Assembly: GCA_963995525.1 (NCBI GenBank)
Contig: OZ023213.1
Coordinates: 45,824,794 to 45,888,793 of the forward strand
Source of the DNA: Escarpia spicata
Taxonomy: Eukaryota; Annelida; Polychaeta; Sabellida; Siboglinidae
Length of the DNA stretch: 64,000 nucleotides
Direction of reading: 5' to 3'
The first letter of the stretch is position 1; each line of letters begins with the position of its first letter. The position numbers and the translations under genes were made by a program. The notes under the pieces are model-generated. The model was given only the letters and a program-made list of their open reading frames with translations. It had not been told where the DNA came from and did no database searches. This document shows positions 1 through 10,549 of the stretch, piece after piece.

Positions 1-1039
1 CCAGTTCATTCCAGCAGTATTCATTACTGGTACATATTACTCAAAACTCCCCAGTAAATACATTTTACTGTATTTGGTCAGGGATGGGGTTTACAGAAAC
101 ATTTCAGTTTTTGCCCGGTTGGTAAAAATGTAATCGATTTCAAGTAAAGCCTCGACAAACAAAAAACATGCTGGCAAAACTTACAAACCCATAAGAATAA
201 TTGCAATCGCTTATTAAAAACTATTAACATGTTTTTCAACAGTTGTCACACCGGCCAGATCAAGTTAACCTGAGTTGGGTTTTACTGACAAAAACTACTT
301 TGCCTAGATGGACAGTAAAAATAAATAAAATTACATTTTGCCAGTTTTGTTGGATGGTTTGAACATTCCAACAGCACAACCCCCTATGCTCCCCCGTCTT
401 TGAGACAGTGCGACACCACGGGAGACATGCTGAACCTCTGAATTTCCGGCAAGATACACAACAGCACCCCACCTATCTTTGAGACAACGAACTGGTGAAG
501 TTCTGGCAAAAATCCCCAACAGCACCCCCGCCTGTCTTGTCAAGATTGGAGACAGAATGACGAGCCAGCGCAACATGGGAAACGTGCTGAACCACTGATG
601 AATCACACGGAATAAAAAAATTGGCAGGTATAAAGTGATTACAAGCTGATAACTTACAACCTCTAAGAAAGAACATGTGGGCCAGTGTCCATTGTACTAT
701 GAAATGATTTTATATGTATTTAAGGAAACAGCTGTAAATCTGTGGGTAACCAATTATTTTAACAAGTGACAACAGTTAAGAAAAGTTCAAAACAGGTATG
801 TATAGCCAGACTTGACACCCATTTATTGTACGGGGTCTATATTTCAATAACTTAATTTATTTATATTTTGTTTAAAAATATGATTTCTGCATAACAACCT
901 GGTCACGCTTTACTGGAAATATGTAAACATGATATTCAATATCTTGAGCACATTTACGTATTAAGTACTCTTTATTACATTTGTACTATCAGTAATCGCA
1001 ATTTTCAAACACTCCTACTTGAGATCTCTGGTGAAGCAT
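1..1039. other. AT-rich non-coding stretch
   Basis: No convincing exon was found. Positions 368-600 hold two or three diverged copies of a ~100-bp unit, recognisable by the shared phrases CAACAGCACCCC and TCTTTGAGAC. This gives short spurious minus-strand frames. The rest is AT-rich with no recognisable element. Confidence 0.4.
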
Positions 1040-1109
1040 TTCTTCCAAACCTGATTGACTGAGCATTAAAACTCTGGTTACCAATGACATGTTTTGTCAA
1101 TCACATGAT

Positions 1110-1830
1110 AAAAATACTTTATAAAATGGCTCACAGATATATAATATCCATTTCTAACATTAAGGCAACGATAGTAATTTGTGCAACGCGAACAGTTTGC
1201 AGTTGGCACTATCTCTCCTGTCCTTCTGTTTTTTATGAAGACATTGTGAAGCCTTTCGTTTTCTTCATAGCATACACATGGTTTCTTTACAGAATGGCTC
1301 ATAGATTTATGATATCCATCTCCTGCATGAAAAAGACGATAGTAACTTGTGCAACGTGGGCAGTTTGTAGTTGGCACTATCTCTCTTGTCCTTTCGTTTT
1401 ATGGAAATTGTGAAGTCTTTCGCTCCTTTCTTCTTGCATAAAGATAGCATAGCTTACACAGGGTTTCTTTATAAAATTGCTCACAGACTGATACTATCCA
1501 TCTCCGGCATTAAAAAGACACTGATAGTAGTTTGTGCAACATGAATGGTTTGTGGTTGGCATTAGCTCTCCCAGCCTTCTGTTTTACGAAGACACTGTGA
1601 AGTCTTTCGTACATTTCTTCTTTCATACAGGAAGCATAGCTTACACAGTTTATAAAATTGCGCACTGATTTATAATATCCATCTCCAGCATGAAAAAGAC
1701 AACAGCAGTTTGTGCAATGTGAATGGTTTGTAGTCAGCACTAGCTCTCTCGTCCTTCTGTTTTATGAAGACATGAAGTCTTTTGTGCCTTTCTTATTTCA
1801 TACAGGTAGCGTAGTTTCGTCCACAGTCCT
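1110..1830. repeat. ~190-bp tandem array, four units, overlapping a gene's 3' exon
   Basis: Four imperfect units each carry the phrases CTCACAGA, GTTTGTGCAA, GGTTTGTAGTTGGCA, CCTTCTGTTTTATGAAGAC and TTTCATACAGG. The rightmost unit overlaps the end of the minus-strand TPR-like exon (its GTATGA donor-like site lies at 1798-1803). The array therefore seems to be a repeated duplication of that exon end and the sequence downstream of it. In minus-strand frames the units read as related 60-residue peptides, which are by-products of the repetition. Confidence 0.75.
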
Positions 1831-3412
1831 TGACAAACATCCAGCAGTTGACGGTCAATGACTGGCAACGACATCGCTTGCTTGTACTGGTATCTGAAAC
1901 AGTTATATTGGGTTAAATAAGTGCACAAAACTACAGCAAAGGTAATACAGTAAGACCACGTTACATATATATATACATTACACCAGTAAGAATAGGAATT
2001 TCAACTTGAATTACTGGTATTTTTGACATAGATCTGGGTACAGCAGTGTACAATAAGGAATAATATCGATAGTTATTATGAGTTAGTGTTATGTGTTTAT
2101 GTATGCACAGATGTTTGTGAAAGACATACTGTATATGTGTGTATAATCAACATGGACTTTGTGACACCGTGGTTAGTGTTTTTATTTGTACCATATTAAT
2201 ATTATGATTGCATTACTTGTCATCTAAAGTAAAAAAGGTAAGTTTTTATATAGCGCAGCATCCAATCCTTACGATTGCTCAAAGCATTTTACATTTTATT
2301 CCCTGGCAGACCTGTTCAATCAAACACCATCTTGACTTGTCTGGGAATCATTCAGCCATGTTGATATTAATACACAAAGACTATTCATACACAAATATCC
2401 ACCACTGTCTATAGCCAGGTATTCATTCATACAGCTGAGTGAACTGGAGCAACATACAGTGAATGAACTTGCCCAAGGTTAATTAATATTAATAATTAAT
2501 ATTTTTCCAAGTTTCTCTAAAATTTCCCCATGTCGGAGAAAACATCCAAATTACCACACTGAGACTAGGTGGCGAAAACAGAAAGAGAATGCATAGCGTT
2601 TACAATAGTTAGCATCAAATGATTTCAGCACCACAAACACATCCAACACCTACAGTAAGGACATATAACATCTTCTCACGGTGTTGTTTTACCTGATGAC
2701 GTTGCGTGACGGTCGCAGTTGTCCCTGTTGCATGAGACTTAGGCCGAAATAGAGGTGACATCGGATGACAGTCGGTTCATCACCCACCTCCATGGCCAGT
2801 TTCAGCTGTCTCATGGAGATCTCTCCCGCCTGCATGGCCTGACAACACACAACATGACTTACAGACATCTCTTCCACCTGCATGGCCTGACAACACACTA
2901 CATGACTCAGACATATCTCCCACCTGCACGGCCTAACAACACACAACATGACTTACAGACATCTCTCCCGCTTGCATGGCCTGACAACATAATACATGAT
3001 TCAGAGACATATCTACCACCTGCACGGCCTGACAACACACAACATGACTTACAGACATATCTCTCGTTTGCACGGCCTGACAACACACTGCATACAGACA
3101 TCTCTCCTGCTTGCATGGCCTGACAACACACTGCATGACTAGACAGTTAACAGAACATTGCTAAGCGCTGGAAACAACTAGAACTAGAACACACTTTGAG
3201 ATTAATGAATTCAAACATTATCCAAAAATTTAATTACTGAGTCAATTATTACAATACAGAAAATGCAAGTTTCGTAAAAAAATTAAATATTTCTTACATG
3301 GTGCTGATAATAATCTCCAAGAGCCGAGTAGGCGCCTCCTAGTGTGCTCAGCCAGTTCAGTGCATCTCCTAGCATCATGCGCTTTGTCACCAAACACTGC
3401 ATTCTATCGCAC
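1740..3412 (-). CDS. Helical TPR-like protein, 3' part (three exons)
   Basis: Three minus-strand exons join in phase: 3298-3412 (acceptor TTGTTGTAG, donor GTAAGA), about 2691-2837 (acceptor CATGCAG, donor GTAAAA) and 1894 downwards (acceptor TGTTTCAG). The joined peptide is helical: about 38 residues including MMLGDALNWLSTLGGAYSAL, then about 48 including GEISMRQLKLAMEVGDEPTV and HLYFGLSLMQQGQL, then QAMSLPVIDRQLLDVCQGLW. The alternating small and aromatic residues resemble tetratricopeptide or SEL1-like helical pairs, but I do not recognise the family. The last exon can read to a stop at 1740, or splice at a GTATGA site (1803). Upstream exons were not found. An RTE LINE lies immediately upstream (4.0-6.5 kb). 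Both ends of the gene region are swallowed by tandem repeats. Function is unknown; a scaffold or adaptor role is only a guess from fold. Confidence 0.55.
2222..2480 (+). mobile_element. Dispersed SINE-like repeat, copy 1
   Basis: About 250 bp from TTTTTATATAGCGC through GCTCAAAGC, CCCTGGCAGACCTGTTCAAT, TCATTCATACAGCTGAGTGA to AACTTGCCCAAGGTT. A second full copy lies in reverse orientation at 33045-33290. 5'-end fragments appear near 25381 and 26670, and a short piece near 59190. The second copy carries GGTTCGACACC at its end, reminiscent of a tRNA-type B box, but no clear A box was found, so SINE identity is tentative. Confidence 0.6.
2812..3133. repeat. ~47-bp tandem array duplicating an exon's 3' splice site
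   Basis: About seven units. On the minus strand each reads a GGCC(A/G)TGCAG acceptor, about 15 exon-like bases (GCGGGAGAGATGTCT or a variant), then GTAAGT, then a GTCATG..TGTTGTCA linker. The leftmost unit is the real acceptor and start of the TPR-like gene's middle exon. At least three other units keep both CAG and GTAAGT, so each looks like a 15-nt micro-exon. Alternate units have lost the donor (CTGAGT). Confidence 0.8.
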
Positions 3413-3589
3413 CTACAACAAAAACAAGATGTCATTACATGTAAGTACTTAGTGTTCCATAAAAGATCAATCGATCAATCAATATTACTATGGTGGCAGT
3501 CGACGTATCTTAACTAAGCCCATTAACATACAATAGCAGCACTTAAAAAATTAAGAATGTTTTTTTGTGGAATGATATCTATTCATCTA

Positions 3590-3868
3590 TAAATAACACT
3601 AACAGGTATTAATCTCAGTAAGATATCTAGACATATGTAAATAACACTAACAGGTATTAATCTCAGTAAGATATCTAGTCATCTGTAAATAACACTAACA
3701 GGTATTAATCTCAGTAAGATATCTAGTCATCTGTAAATAACACTAACAGGTATTAATCTCGGTAAGATATTTAGTCATCTGTAAATAACACTAACAGGTA
3801 TTAATCTCGGTAAGATATTTAGTCATCTGTAAATAACACTAACAGGTATTAATCTCGGTAAGATATTG
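3590..3868. repeat. 48-bp tandem array, ~6 copies
   Basis: The unit contains AACACTAACAGGTATTAATC and GTAAGATAT(C/T)TAG. Copies are over 95 percent alike, so expansion is recent. It lies between the TPR-like gene's exon at 3.3-3.4 kb and the RTE LINE. No coding signal. Confidence 0.9.
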
Positions 3869-4019
3869 TAGCAAACTCTTGTTTATTGTTACACCTTTTG
3901 ATGTCCGATATCAGATGAAATAATGTTGTCTGTCTGTTAATATATTGCTATCATCATATTGTATGGTGTGTGACTCTGTCACAAGGGCTGGGTGATGCGC
4001 CTAGTGCTGTAGCGTAGTG

Positions 4020-6541
4020 TAATGGTTAGTAGCTTGCTTCTGGCCTCCCGCTTTCAGCTTCAGCCGCCAGATAGCCTCATCCGAGGTGAAAAGAAAGCCG
4101 AGTGCATAAGTCTTTCCTTCTGGTATATAGCCTCTCCTCAATCAAGACTCATGCAGTGCCTCCTTGCAACACCATATGGTAACTGGACACCTTGCGGCTC
4201 CAAGCCATACCTGCATGGGATCTAGTGGTCCAGCCATGAAAAACCTTGGCGGAGCAGCAAGAGCCCGATATGTGCAGGGTGCAGGGCCCACCAGTGTGTG
4301 GACATGTCCCAACCCCTACAAATCATGTTCCAGCTATGGGTGAAATAGCCGCCTGGAGGGATGGGCTCCACCAGGTTAGAAAATCTGCCCCAGACACGCT
4401 ACATGATCAATACTAGACTCAAGTTCAACTTGGACAAACTGAAAGACCCTGCGATCTTGGCGTCATTCCAAGCAACAATTGGAGGGAAGTTTGCACCACT
4501 GCTCACGCTTGAAGAAGATCTAGAAGCGATGACTACAAACTGTAATGCAGTGATGACAGAAACAGCAAATGACATCCTAGGGAAACACCGCCGAAAAGCC
4601 AAACCCTGGGTCACAGAAATTCTGGAACTGTGTGACACTAGGAGAGATTTGAAGAAAGACAAGTACATGGAAGAAGGAGCAGCAAAGTACAATGAGATCA
4701 ACAAGATCAGAAAGAGAATGAAAAAAGCCAAAGAAAAATGGACTGAAGAACAGTGCACGCAAATTGAAGACTGCCTCACCAACAACTACAGCAAAAGAGC
4801 ATACCAAGTCGTGAGAGAACTGACAAAGCAAAGGCAGGAGAAAGTAAACAGAATTCACGACAAAGAAGGGAAATGCCTCACCGAAGAAAAAAACATTATC
4901 AATAGATGGTTGGAATACTGTTCGGAGTTATACAACTTCCAGACCAACAGAGATCCAAATGTTCTAGCCAGCCAAGATGAATCAAATGAGGACGACTTTC
5001 CAATTTAACGTGAAGAAGTGGAGATAATTGTAAGATCACTGAAGAAGGGAAAAGCTGCTGGATTTGACAACATACCAGCAGAACTGGTAATGAAGGGAGG
5101 AGAAACGGTGATAGACATCCTCATCAACATTTGCAACAAAATCTTGCAGACTGGAGAGTGACCAACAACATGGGATCAATCACTGATAATTACTCTCCCT
5201 AAGAAAGGCAACCTACAACAATGTCAAAACTACTGAACATTCAGCCTCATTAACCATGCCAGCAAAGTGATGCTGAGAGTCATCTTGAACAGACTGAAGC
5301 CACAAGTAGAAGAGATCATCGCCGAAGAACAGACGGGCTTTCGCAGTGGAAGAAGCACCACAGAACAAATATTCAATCTTTGTGTTCTGGGTGAGAAATA
5401 CCTGCAACATCAACAGGAACTATTCCATGTATTCATTCATTTCAAGAAGGCATTTGACAGGGTGTGGCATGCCGCACTATGGGCAACAATGAAGAACTAC
5501 AATATTGGATGAAAACTAGTACACACCATCGAGCAGCTATATGCTAAAGCTAGCAGCGCAGTACTGGTGCAAGGCGCTGTAGCTGAATGGTTCCACGCAT
5601 CAGTCGGTCGGAGTCCGTCAAGGATGCCTCTTGTCACCTACATTATTCAACATATTCCTGGAATTAATAATGACAGATGCCCTGGAAGATGCCCTGGCAC
5701 AGTCAACATTGGAGGATGCATCATCACCAATCTACGGTTTGCTAATGACATCGACAGGTTGGCTGGGAGTGAAGAGGAACTTGCTAACCTTGTGAATCGA
5801 CTGGACGAAACATCAGCCAGATATGGAATGGAAATTAGCACAGAAAAAAACAGACTAATGACAAACAGCAAAATTGCAATGAGGTCCCGAATAACTGCCA
5901 ATGGATGCGAAACAGTTAGTTCAAGTACCTCAGAGCTATCATCAATCAATGACGAAGGTTCCAGGAACGAAATCCTTGCAAGATCTTCACAAACATTAGC
6001 AGCACTGACAAAATTGAAACCAGTTTGGAGAGACAAGACATTGCACTGAAATCCAAACTTAAACTAGTACGTACACTGGTCCTTTCCATCTTTCTGTATG
6101 CATGCGAATCATGGACCCTCACAGTGGAACTGCAAAGAATTGCTGCATTGGAATTTAAATGCTACCGAAGAATCCTCGGTATTTCATACACTGACCACAT
6201 CACCAACGATGAAATCAGAAACATCATCACCCAACATGTGGCACATTACGAAGACCTGCTGACCACAATAAAAAAGAGGAAACGGAGAATCTCTGAGATG
6301 GTATGGCCATGTAACATGATCAAGCAGGCTCACAAAAACAATACTACAAGGAACAGTGCCAGGGAAAAGAAGGTCTACAGGGAAGACAGAGGAAGAGATG
6401 GTTAGAATGGACTGGGAAGACCTTCGCAGAAACTCAGACATTAGCACACAACCGCGAAGACTGGCATCGACTGGTGAAACATTCAGCAATTCAGCGCCCC
6501 TATGACCCAGGCGGGTTACGGGAGCAGTAAGTATCATCATA
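4020..6541 (+). mobile_element. Degenerate RTE-type non-LTR retrotransposon
   Basis: A plus-strand LINE broken by stops and frameshifts. Segment 4361-5008 encodes a lysine-rich linker of the type that precedes RTE reverse transcriptases (KPWVTEILELCDTRRDLKKD; KWTEEQCTQIEDCLTN). The RT continues at 5009-5512 with GKAAGFDNIPAEL, EEQTGFRSGRSTTEQI and HFKKAFDRVWHAALWATM. It then shifts frame to 5567-6049, where the YADD/FADD-box equivalent reads RFANDIDRLAG, so one catalytic aspartate is lost. Segment 6025-6405 holds the C-terminal FLYACESWTL and RILGISYTDHIT motifs. The 3' end runs into ATCATCAT near 6541. The 5' limit is uncertain: 4020-4360 has no clear protein. Similarity to the RTE/BovB group is from memory of motifs. 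The copy cannot be active. Confidence 0.85.
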
Positions 6542-6742
6542 TCAATGTTTACAAACTTTCGTCTGAGTTGGGAGAGTGGGGGGGGACTGAGGCCAGATTA
6601 AAGTAATTTTGTCTGGTATCGGACATCGATGTTTTCAGATGATCGGGGACGAGGACTTTATGTTCTCAGACATGCAACTGAAACCCATAAATGTGTATGA
6701 TTACTTGTAGTGATTATTTTTGTTTAACTTTGTCATCACTAT

Positions 6743-7453
6743 TTACCATTTAAAATCTATCCATTCTGGCATTTCATGAACAAGGCGAACCTTCAGCAGG
6801 AATGGCACAGTGGTAGTGGCTCTGTCATGAATTGCTGTACGATCAATCAGAGATGTTTTCTTTGCGTGATACTTGGCATACTTGAGAAAACCCCTACAGA
6901 ACTGAGGTGATAGGCACATGGCTGTTGAAACACATCCTGCCAATGACACATCCAATGGTAGCTTATTTGCTGTTGTACTATAAACATTCATATCGCGGTA
7001 ACAAAGGTCATCTAATCCAGTTATTGAATGTAAAGTTCTTTTGTTATTGTTGCACGTTTGACGACAATTGTTTAAATGTCTGCTTCTCGCTGTACAAGTT
7101 TGATGAGACATATATGGTATGCTTGTGGTAGAGATGGTTTCAAGGCCCATTGAGTCAGCATCTGCGTTGCCATGGTAACGTGGACAGGCCTTTTCAAATT
7201 CATGGCACGTGTCGGTGTCATTGTATTTCAGACATGTCAAACTTGTGTCACCGTGTTTCACGATCATTACATCTTCCACAACTGTACTTCCATTGTGTTC
7301 TTTTTCGAAGTACACAACACACTTGGTATTCGTCATTCTACCATTGAACAATCCCGAACCGTTGGTAGTGACATATGCCAAGATGGTCATGCAGTTGACC
7401 GGAGCGGTGGTCCCGTGGTGGACAGCGGAGACTGAGTAGGAAAACTGGCTGCG
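6743..7453 (-). CDS. Terminal exon of an unrecognised cysteine-containing protein
   Basis: An open minus-strand frame runs from a good acceptor (polypyrimidine then TTGACAG, ending at 7454) to TAA at 6743-6745, about 236 residues. It starts near RSQFSYSVSAVHHGTTAPVN and contains about nine spaced cysteines (for example KCVVYFEKEH, LTCLKYNDTDTCHEFEKACP). The composition is that of a secreted or extracellular domain: many Thr/Asn/Cys residues and NGS, NGT-like and NDT sequons, with no membrane helix. An ATG at 7390 could serve as an internal start. No family is recognised and no upstream exon was identified. Length and an in-frame acceptor support reality; the absence of a known domain and of a clear polyA signal argues for caution. 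Confidence 0.4.
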   Translation of the reverse strand, partial: RSQFSYSVSAVHHGTTAPVNCMTILAYVTTNGSGLFNGRMTNTKCVVYFEKEHNGSTVVEDVMIVKHGDTSLTCLKYNDTDTCHEFEKACPRYHGNADADSMGLETISTTSIPYMSHQTCTARSRHLNNCRQTCNNNKRTLHSITGLDDLCYRDMNVYSTTANKLPLDVSLAGCVSTAMCLSPQFCRGFLKYAKYHAKKTSLIDRTAIHDRATTTVPFLLKVRLVHEMPEWIDFKW

Positions 7454-8438
7454 CTGTCAAGATTTAAAACAGATTAGTCACGAAATACCAAGTGGGCTGT
7501 AGCATAACAATACGTATTGTTGTACATGCTTGTGTGCGCATTATCGCCACAACTGTCAATTGGTGTTATTTGTTTCACGAATGTCATTCAACAAAGAGCA
7601 TTTTTGAACTCTGACAGGCCATTTTCATGGATGGTGACATTTTGGACATTGTATTCTGGGTAGTTTTGTTCTTTTTTAAAATAACTGTAAATAATATTCA
7701 GTTTCGATCAGAATAACTAAGAAAATGTTAATATAATCAAACACTTATTTATAATCAAGTTAATAAATTATGAAATGAGCATTGCAAATAGTTCAACATG
7801 AACGAGAGTTTAGAGTTTCTATTTTAAAATGGCGGCAACTAAAATGTTTGTTTACATTCTCAAGATAATAAATTGTCGCTCATTATTGTTTTTGTAATGC
7901 GGCATCTTATGGATTATACCTTTGTACGGAAACTTTCTAATTCATAGCATACGATGTTCTTTATTAATGGATTATAGGTCAAATTATTCTGATGTACGTG
8001 GGTCACTAAGGTGACAAGCTGCGACTTGCGTTTTGCCTCGGTATGTCAGTGTTTAAGCTTTATTTTGTCGTTTTGTAATAAAAAAAGTAAAATTGCTTAA
8101 TTTGTTATAAGAAAGATACCTGAGTGTTTACATATACATTTTCGTACAAGGTATATAATAATCAAGACTGTATTTGAGTACATACGATTGACTTATGTTA
8201 ATTAAACCTATTATCGCCCGCGTTGCCACCGACTCCAGTTCAAAATATATTCTGAATTTGAAACAAAGCCCACATGCGTTTCGGCTAAGTTATAAAAAAA
8301 CAATTATTGGCTAACCCCGTCGGAAAAATCATAGAATTATGCGTGTAGTGTATACATGCAGCGTGTTAACTGAATGTGTTACTGCGGAAAGAATAAAATA
8401 AGGCATGCTTGCAAGCAGCATGGAATCACTCATGCATG

Positions 8439-8446
8439 TCTTTATC
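8439..8446. repeat. 8-bp target-site duplication, left
   Basis: TCTTTATC, repeated exactly at 8896-8903 on the other side of the MITE. Eight bases is the size made by hAT transposases. Confidence 0.7.
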
Positions 8447-8895
8447 CGGTATGACTAAAAGGCGCACAACCACAGACGACCACGCATGACCAAAATGTAT
8501 GTAGTGTTGGTAACCAAGCGGGCTGTTGGTGGCACATAGGAGGTATGTGTGTGCAGCTTGCCAAATTTCAGATATGTTCTTCACATTGGAGTAACAAAAT
8601 TCGCAACTTTTAGGATGATCCGATCGCTTGTGATAACTCGCCGGTTCCATTCACCTGGTGGCGCTATTGTACCGAGACTAAATGCTCGTCCGGAAAATTG
8701 TATAAAATGCCTAAATTTTGTAACTCCTGGGTGAAATACAGACTCAAAATTTTTAATAATGCAAACACAAACCATATATATATATATATACCCTCAATGG
8801 CCAAACTATCTACCAACACATTATATTATATGGTCGTGCGTGGTCGTTCATCAACTTCGTGGTCGTGCGTGGTCATGCGCCTTTTAGTCAAACCC
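8447..8895. mobile_element. Non-autonomous hAT-like MITE (449 bp)
   Basis: Terminal inverted repeats CGGTATGACTAAAAGGCGCA and, read inward from the right, GGGTTTGACTAAAAGGCGCA (18 of 20 identical) are flanked by the 8-bp repeat TCTTTATC. Subterminal GACCACGCATGACC and ACCACGCACGACC repeats face each other. A second inverted pair (GGAGTAACAAAATT and AATTTTGTAACTCC) lies further in, so the whole element can fold back. It has no coding capacity. Confidence 0.75.
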
Positions 8896-8903
8896 TCTTT
8901 ATC
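8896..8903. repeat. 8-bp target-site duplication, right
   Basis: Second copy of TCTTTATC flanking the MITE. Confidence 0.7.
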
Positions 8904-10288
8904 ACCCATACAATATGAAGTAATGGCTTCATTGTAATTTAGCAATGATTTAAACTGTAAGGCATGTTTGCACAGTACACGTCAAAGCATTGTATTATAA
9001 TTAATAGAACAGTGAATGCAGTCCAAGTTGTCTGTCTTATTAAATCATTGATGACAGAACCATCCACAAAAATGGCAGTGCCGGTCGCATACATTTGTCA
9101 TGTCATGAAATAATAAAATGTACACTCTACACATGACATTTGTTTTTAAATGTTGCAGAGTTCAGTAATTACTAGAGCATAGACATAACAGTAATCAACA
9201 ACATTTCTACTATTGAACATAAATTTAATAAATATTCCAATATCAGTATATAGGTAGAGTGGGGCACTTGCAATACAGTTAGCACAACTGTGGTTACAAC
9301 TTACAGAGCTCTCAGTTAAGAGGACACAGGTTCAAATTCTCTTCTGAACATTATGTCTCAATTTGGACAATGTTTTCACTTCACATTGCCTCAGTTTAAT
9401 CAGCTGTACAAGCAAACCTGAATATGGTTGGTGAAGACAGGATCATCCTCAAAATGATGATAGACCAAACCTGTGAAAGGTTTTGTATGTGCAACTGTAT
9501 CATATAATTAATCAAATACACATACCGTATTCGTTCTTTTTAGCGTAAATGCCCTATTTTGTATACATGCCCCATTTCCAGCATGGTCTGATGTCAGTTT
9601 TTGACTAAAACTGATCACTGGATCCATCATTTATTGTAATTCCCTGTCAACCATTGACAATGTGAGAAAGAAATATCCACCATTCACAGTGTCTGCAAAG
9701 TTCTAGTATCCATTTGACCACAAAATCACTATCATGCGAATGTATCAATCACATCCGGTTAGCTTCAGTTACATCTGTGTCATCCCAAATTTAAGCAAAG
9801 GATGGCATGGCCTGCTCTATGACTTTTTCTGTGTCTTAGCACCATGGTCATGCAGATCGTCTGTCTTCTGCTGTCCACTGCTAACTTATCTCTTCAATGA
9901 GAAGTAGTTTTAAATTCGTGGTAACCAAAAATAATTGACAACAAATGTGTCTTTTAATTCAGAGTGATACGCAATGGTGCCATGTTTTTTTAAAATGGAA
10001 ATGAATGATTTAGTGGCACCACATAATACAGTAGAGACAGCAAAAATTACACATACTTTCCACCATTTGGTGCCACCATTTTGTCATTTTCATACTGGTT
10101 TGAGAAATAGAATTTGTGTAACCTTAAGAATGCTAATCAAGCATATTGTACACTAAAAAGAATGAATACAGAATACCCGATATATGCTATCTACAAAGTT
10201 TTTGAACTTAAGTTGAATCAACGAAAAGAGTAAATCTCCATCACATAGAAAATGTATTTATTTACCACTTTTTGCATATTTTTTTCAG

Positions 10289-10549
10289 ATGGTGGATATC
10301 ACAGATCAATGTAGTTGCACGGACACAATTGCCTTCTGACGATGGATGTAGAAATGTCCCCGGACTCGGATGGTCTTGAGAACATCTCAGGTGATGCTCA
10401 CGCCAACATTCTGATCTCAAACATTGATGTGAAGAAAAGAAATTTCATGAAAACAATTAACTTTGAAACAGTGAGAACAAACAATGGCGCAGTCGATGCA
10501 GCAGAATATTCCATGGATAGTGATGGTTTGGAAGAACAGAGTCTTGTCT
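10289..10549 (+). CDS. CENPJ: CENPJ exon 1 (start codon at 10342)
   Basis: An acceptor TTTTTTTCAG ends at 10288, so 10289-10341 is 5' UTR and an upstream non-coding exon is implied. ATG at 10289 meets TGA after 16 codons (a short uORF); the ATG at 10342 opens the long frame ([17 protein letters not shown]). The second half repeats the DSDGLE motif. The donor is T|GTAAGT at 10550, phase 1. Confidence 0.75.

Larger units (their letters stand above)
7454..10288. other. Intergenic region upstream of CENPJ
   Basis: No supported exon apart from the MITE at 8447-8895. The acceptor ending at 10288 implies at least one non-coding CENPJ exon somewhere upstream, so the promoter probably lies in this stretch, but no TATA box or initiator can be assigned. 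Short runs of ATGGCGGC near 7829 are reminiscent of a 5' exon but have no donor in frame. Confidence 0.3.

Noticed and set aside
4020..4062. Possible tRNA-like A box (TAGTGTAATGG) hinting at a tRNA gene or SINE head
   Set aside because: No matching B box or cloverleaf follows; more likely part of the LINE leader.
4399..4858. Minus-strand hydrophobic frames
   Set aside because: Shadows of the lysine/glutamate-rich RTE linker on the plus strand.
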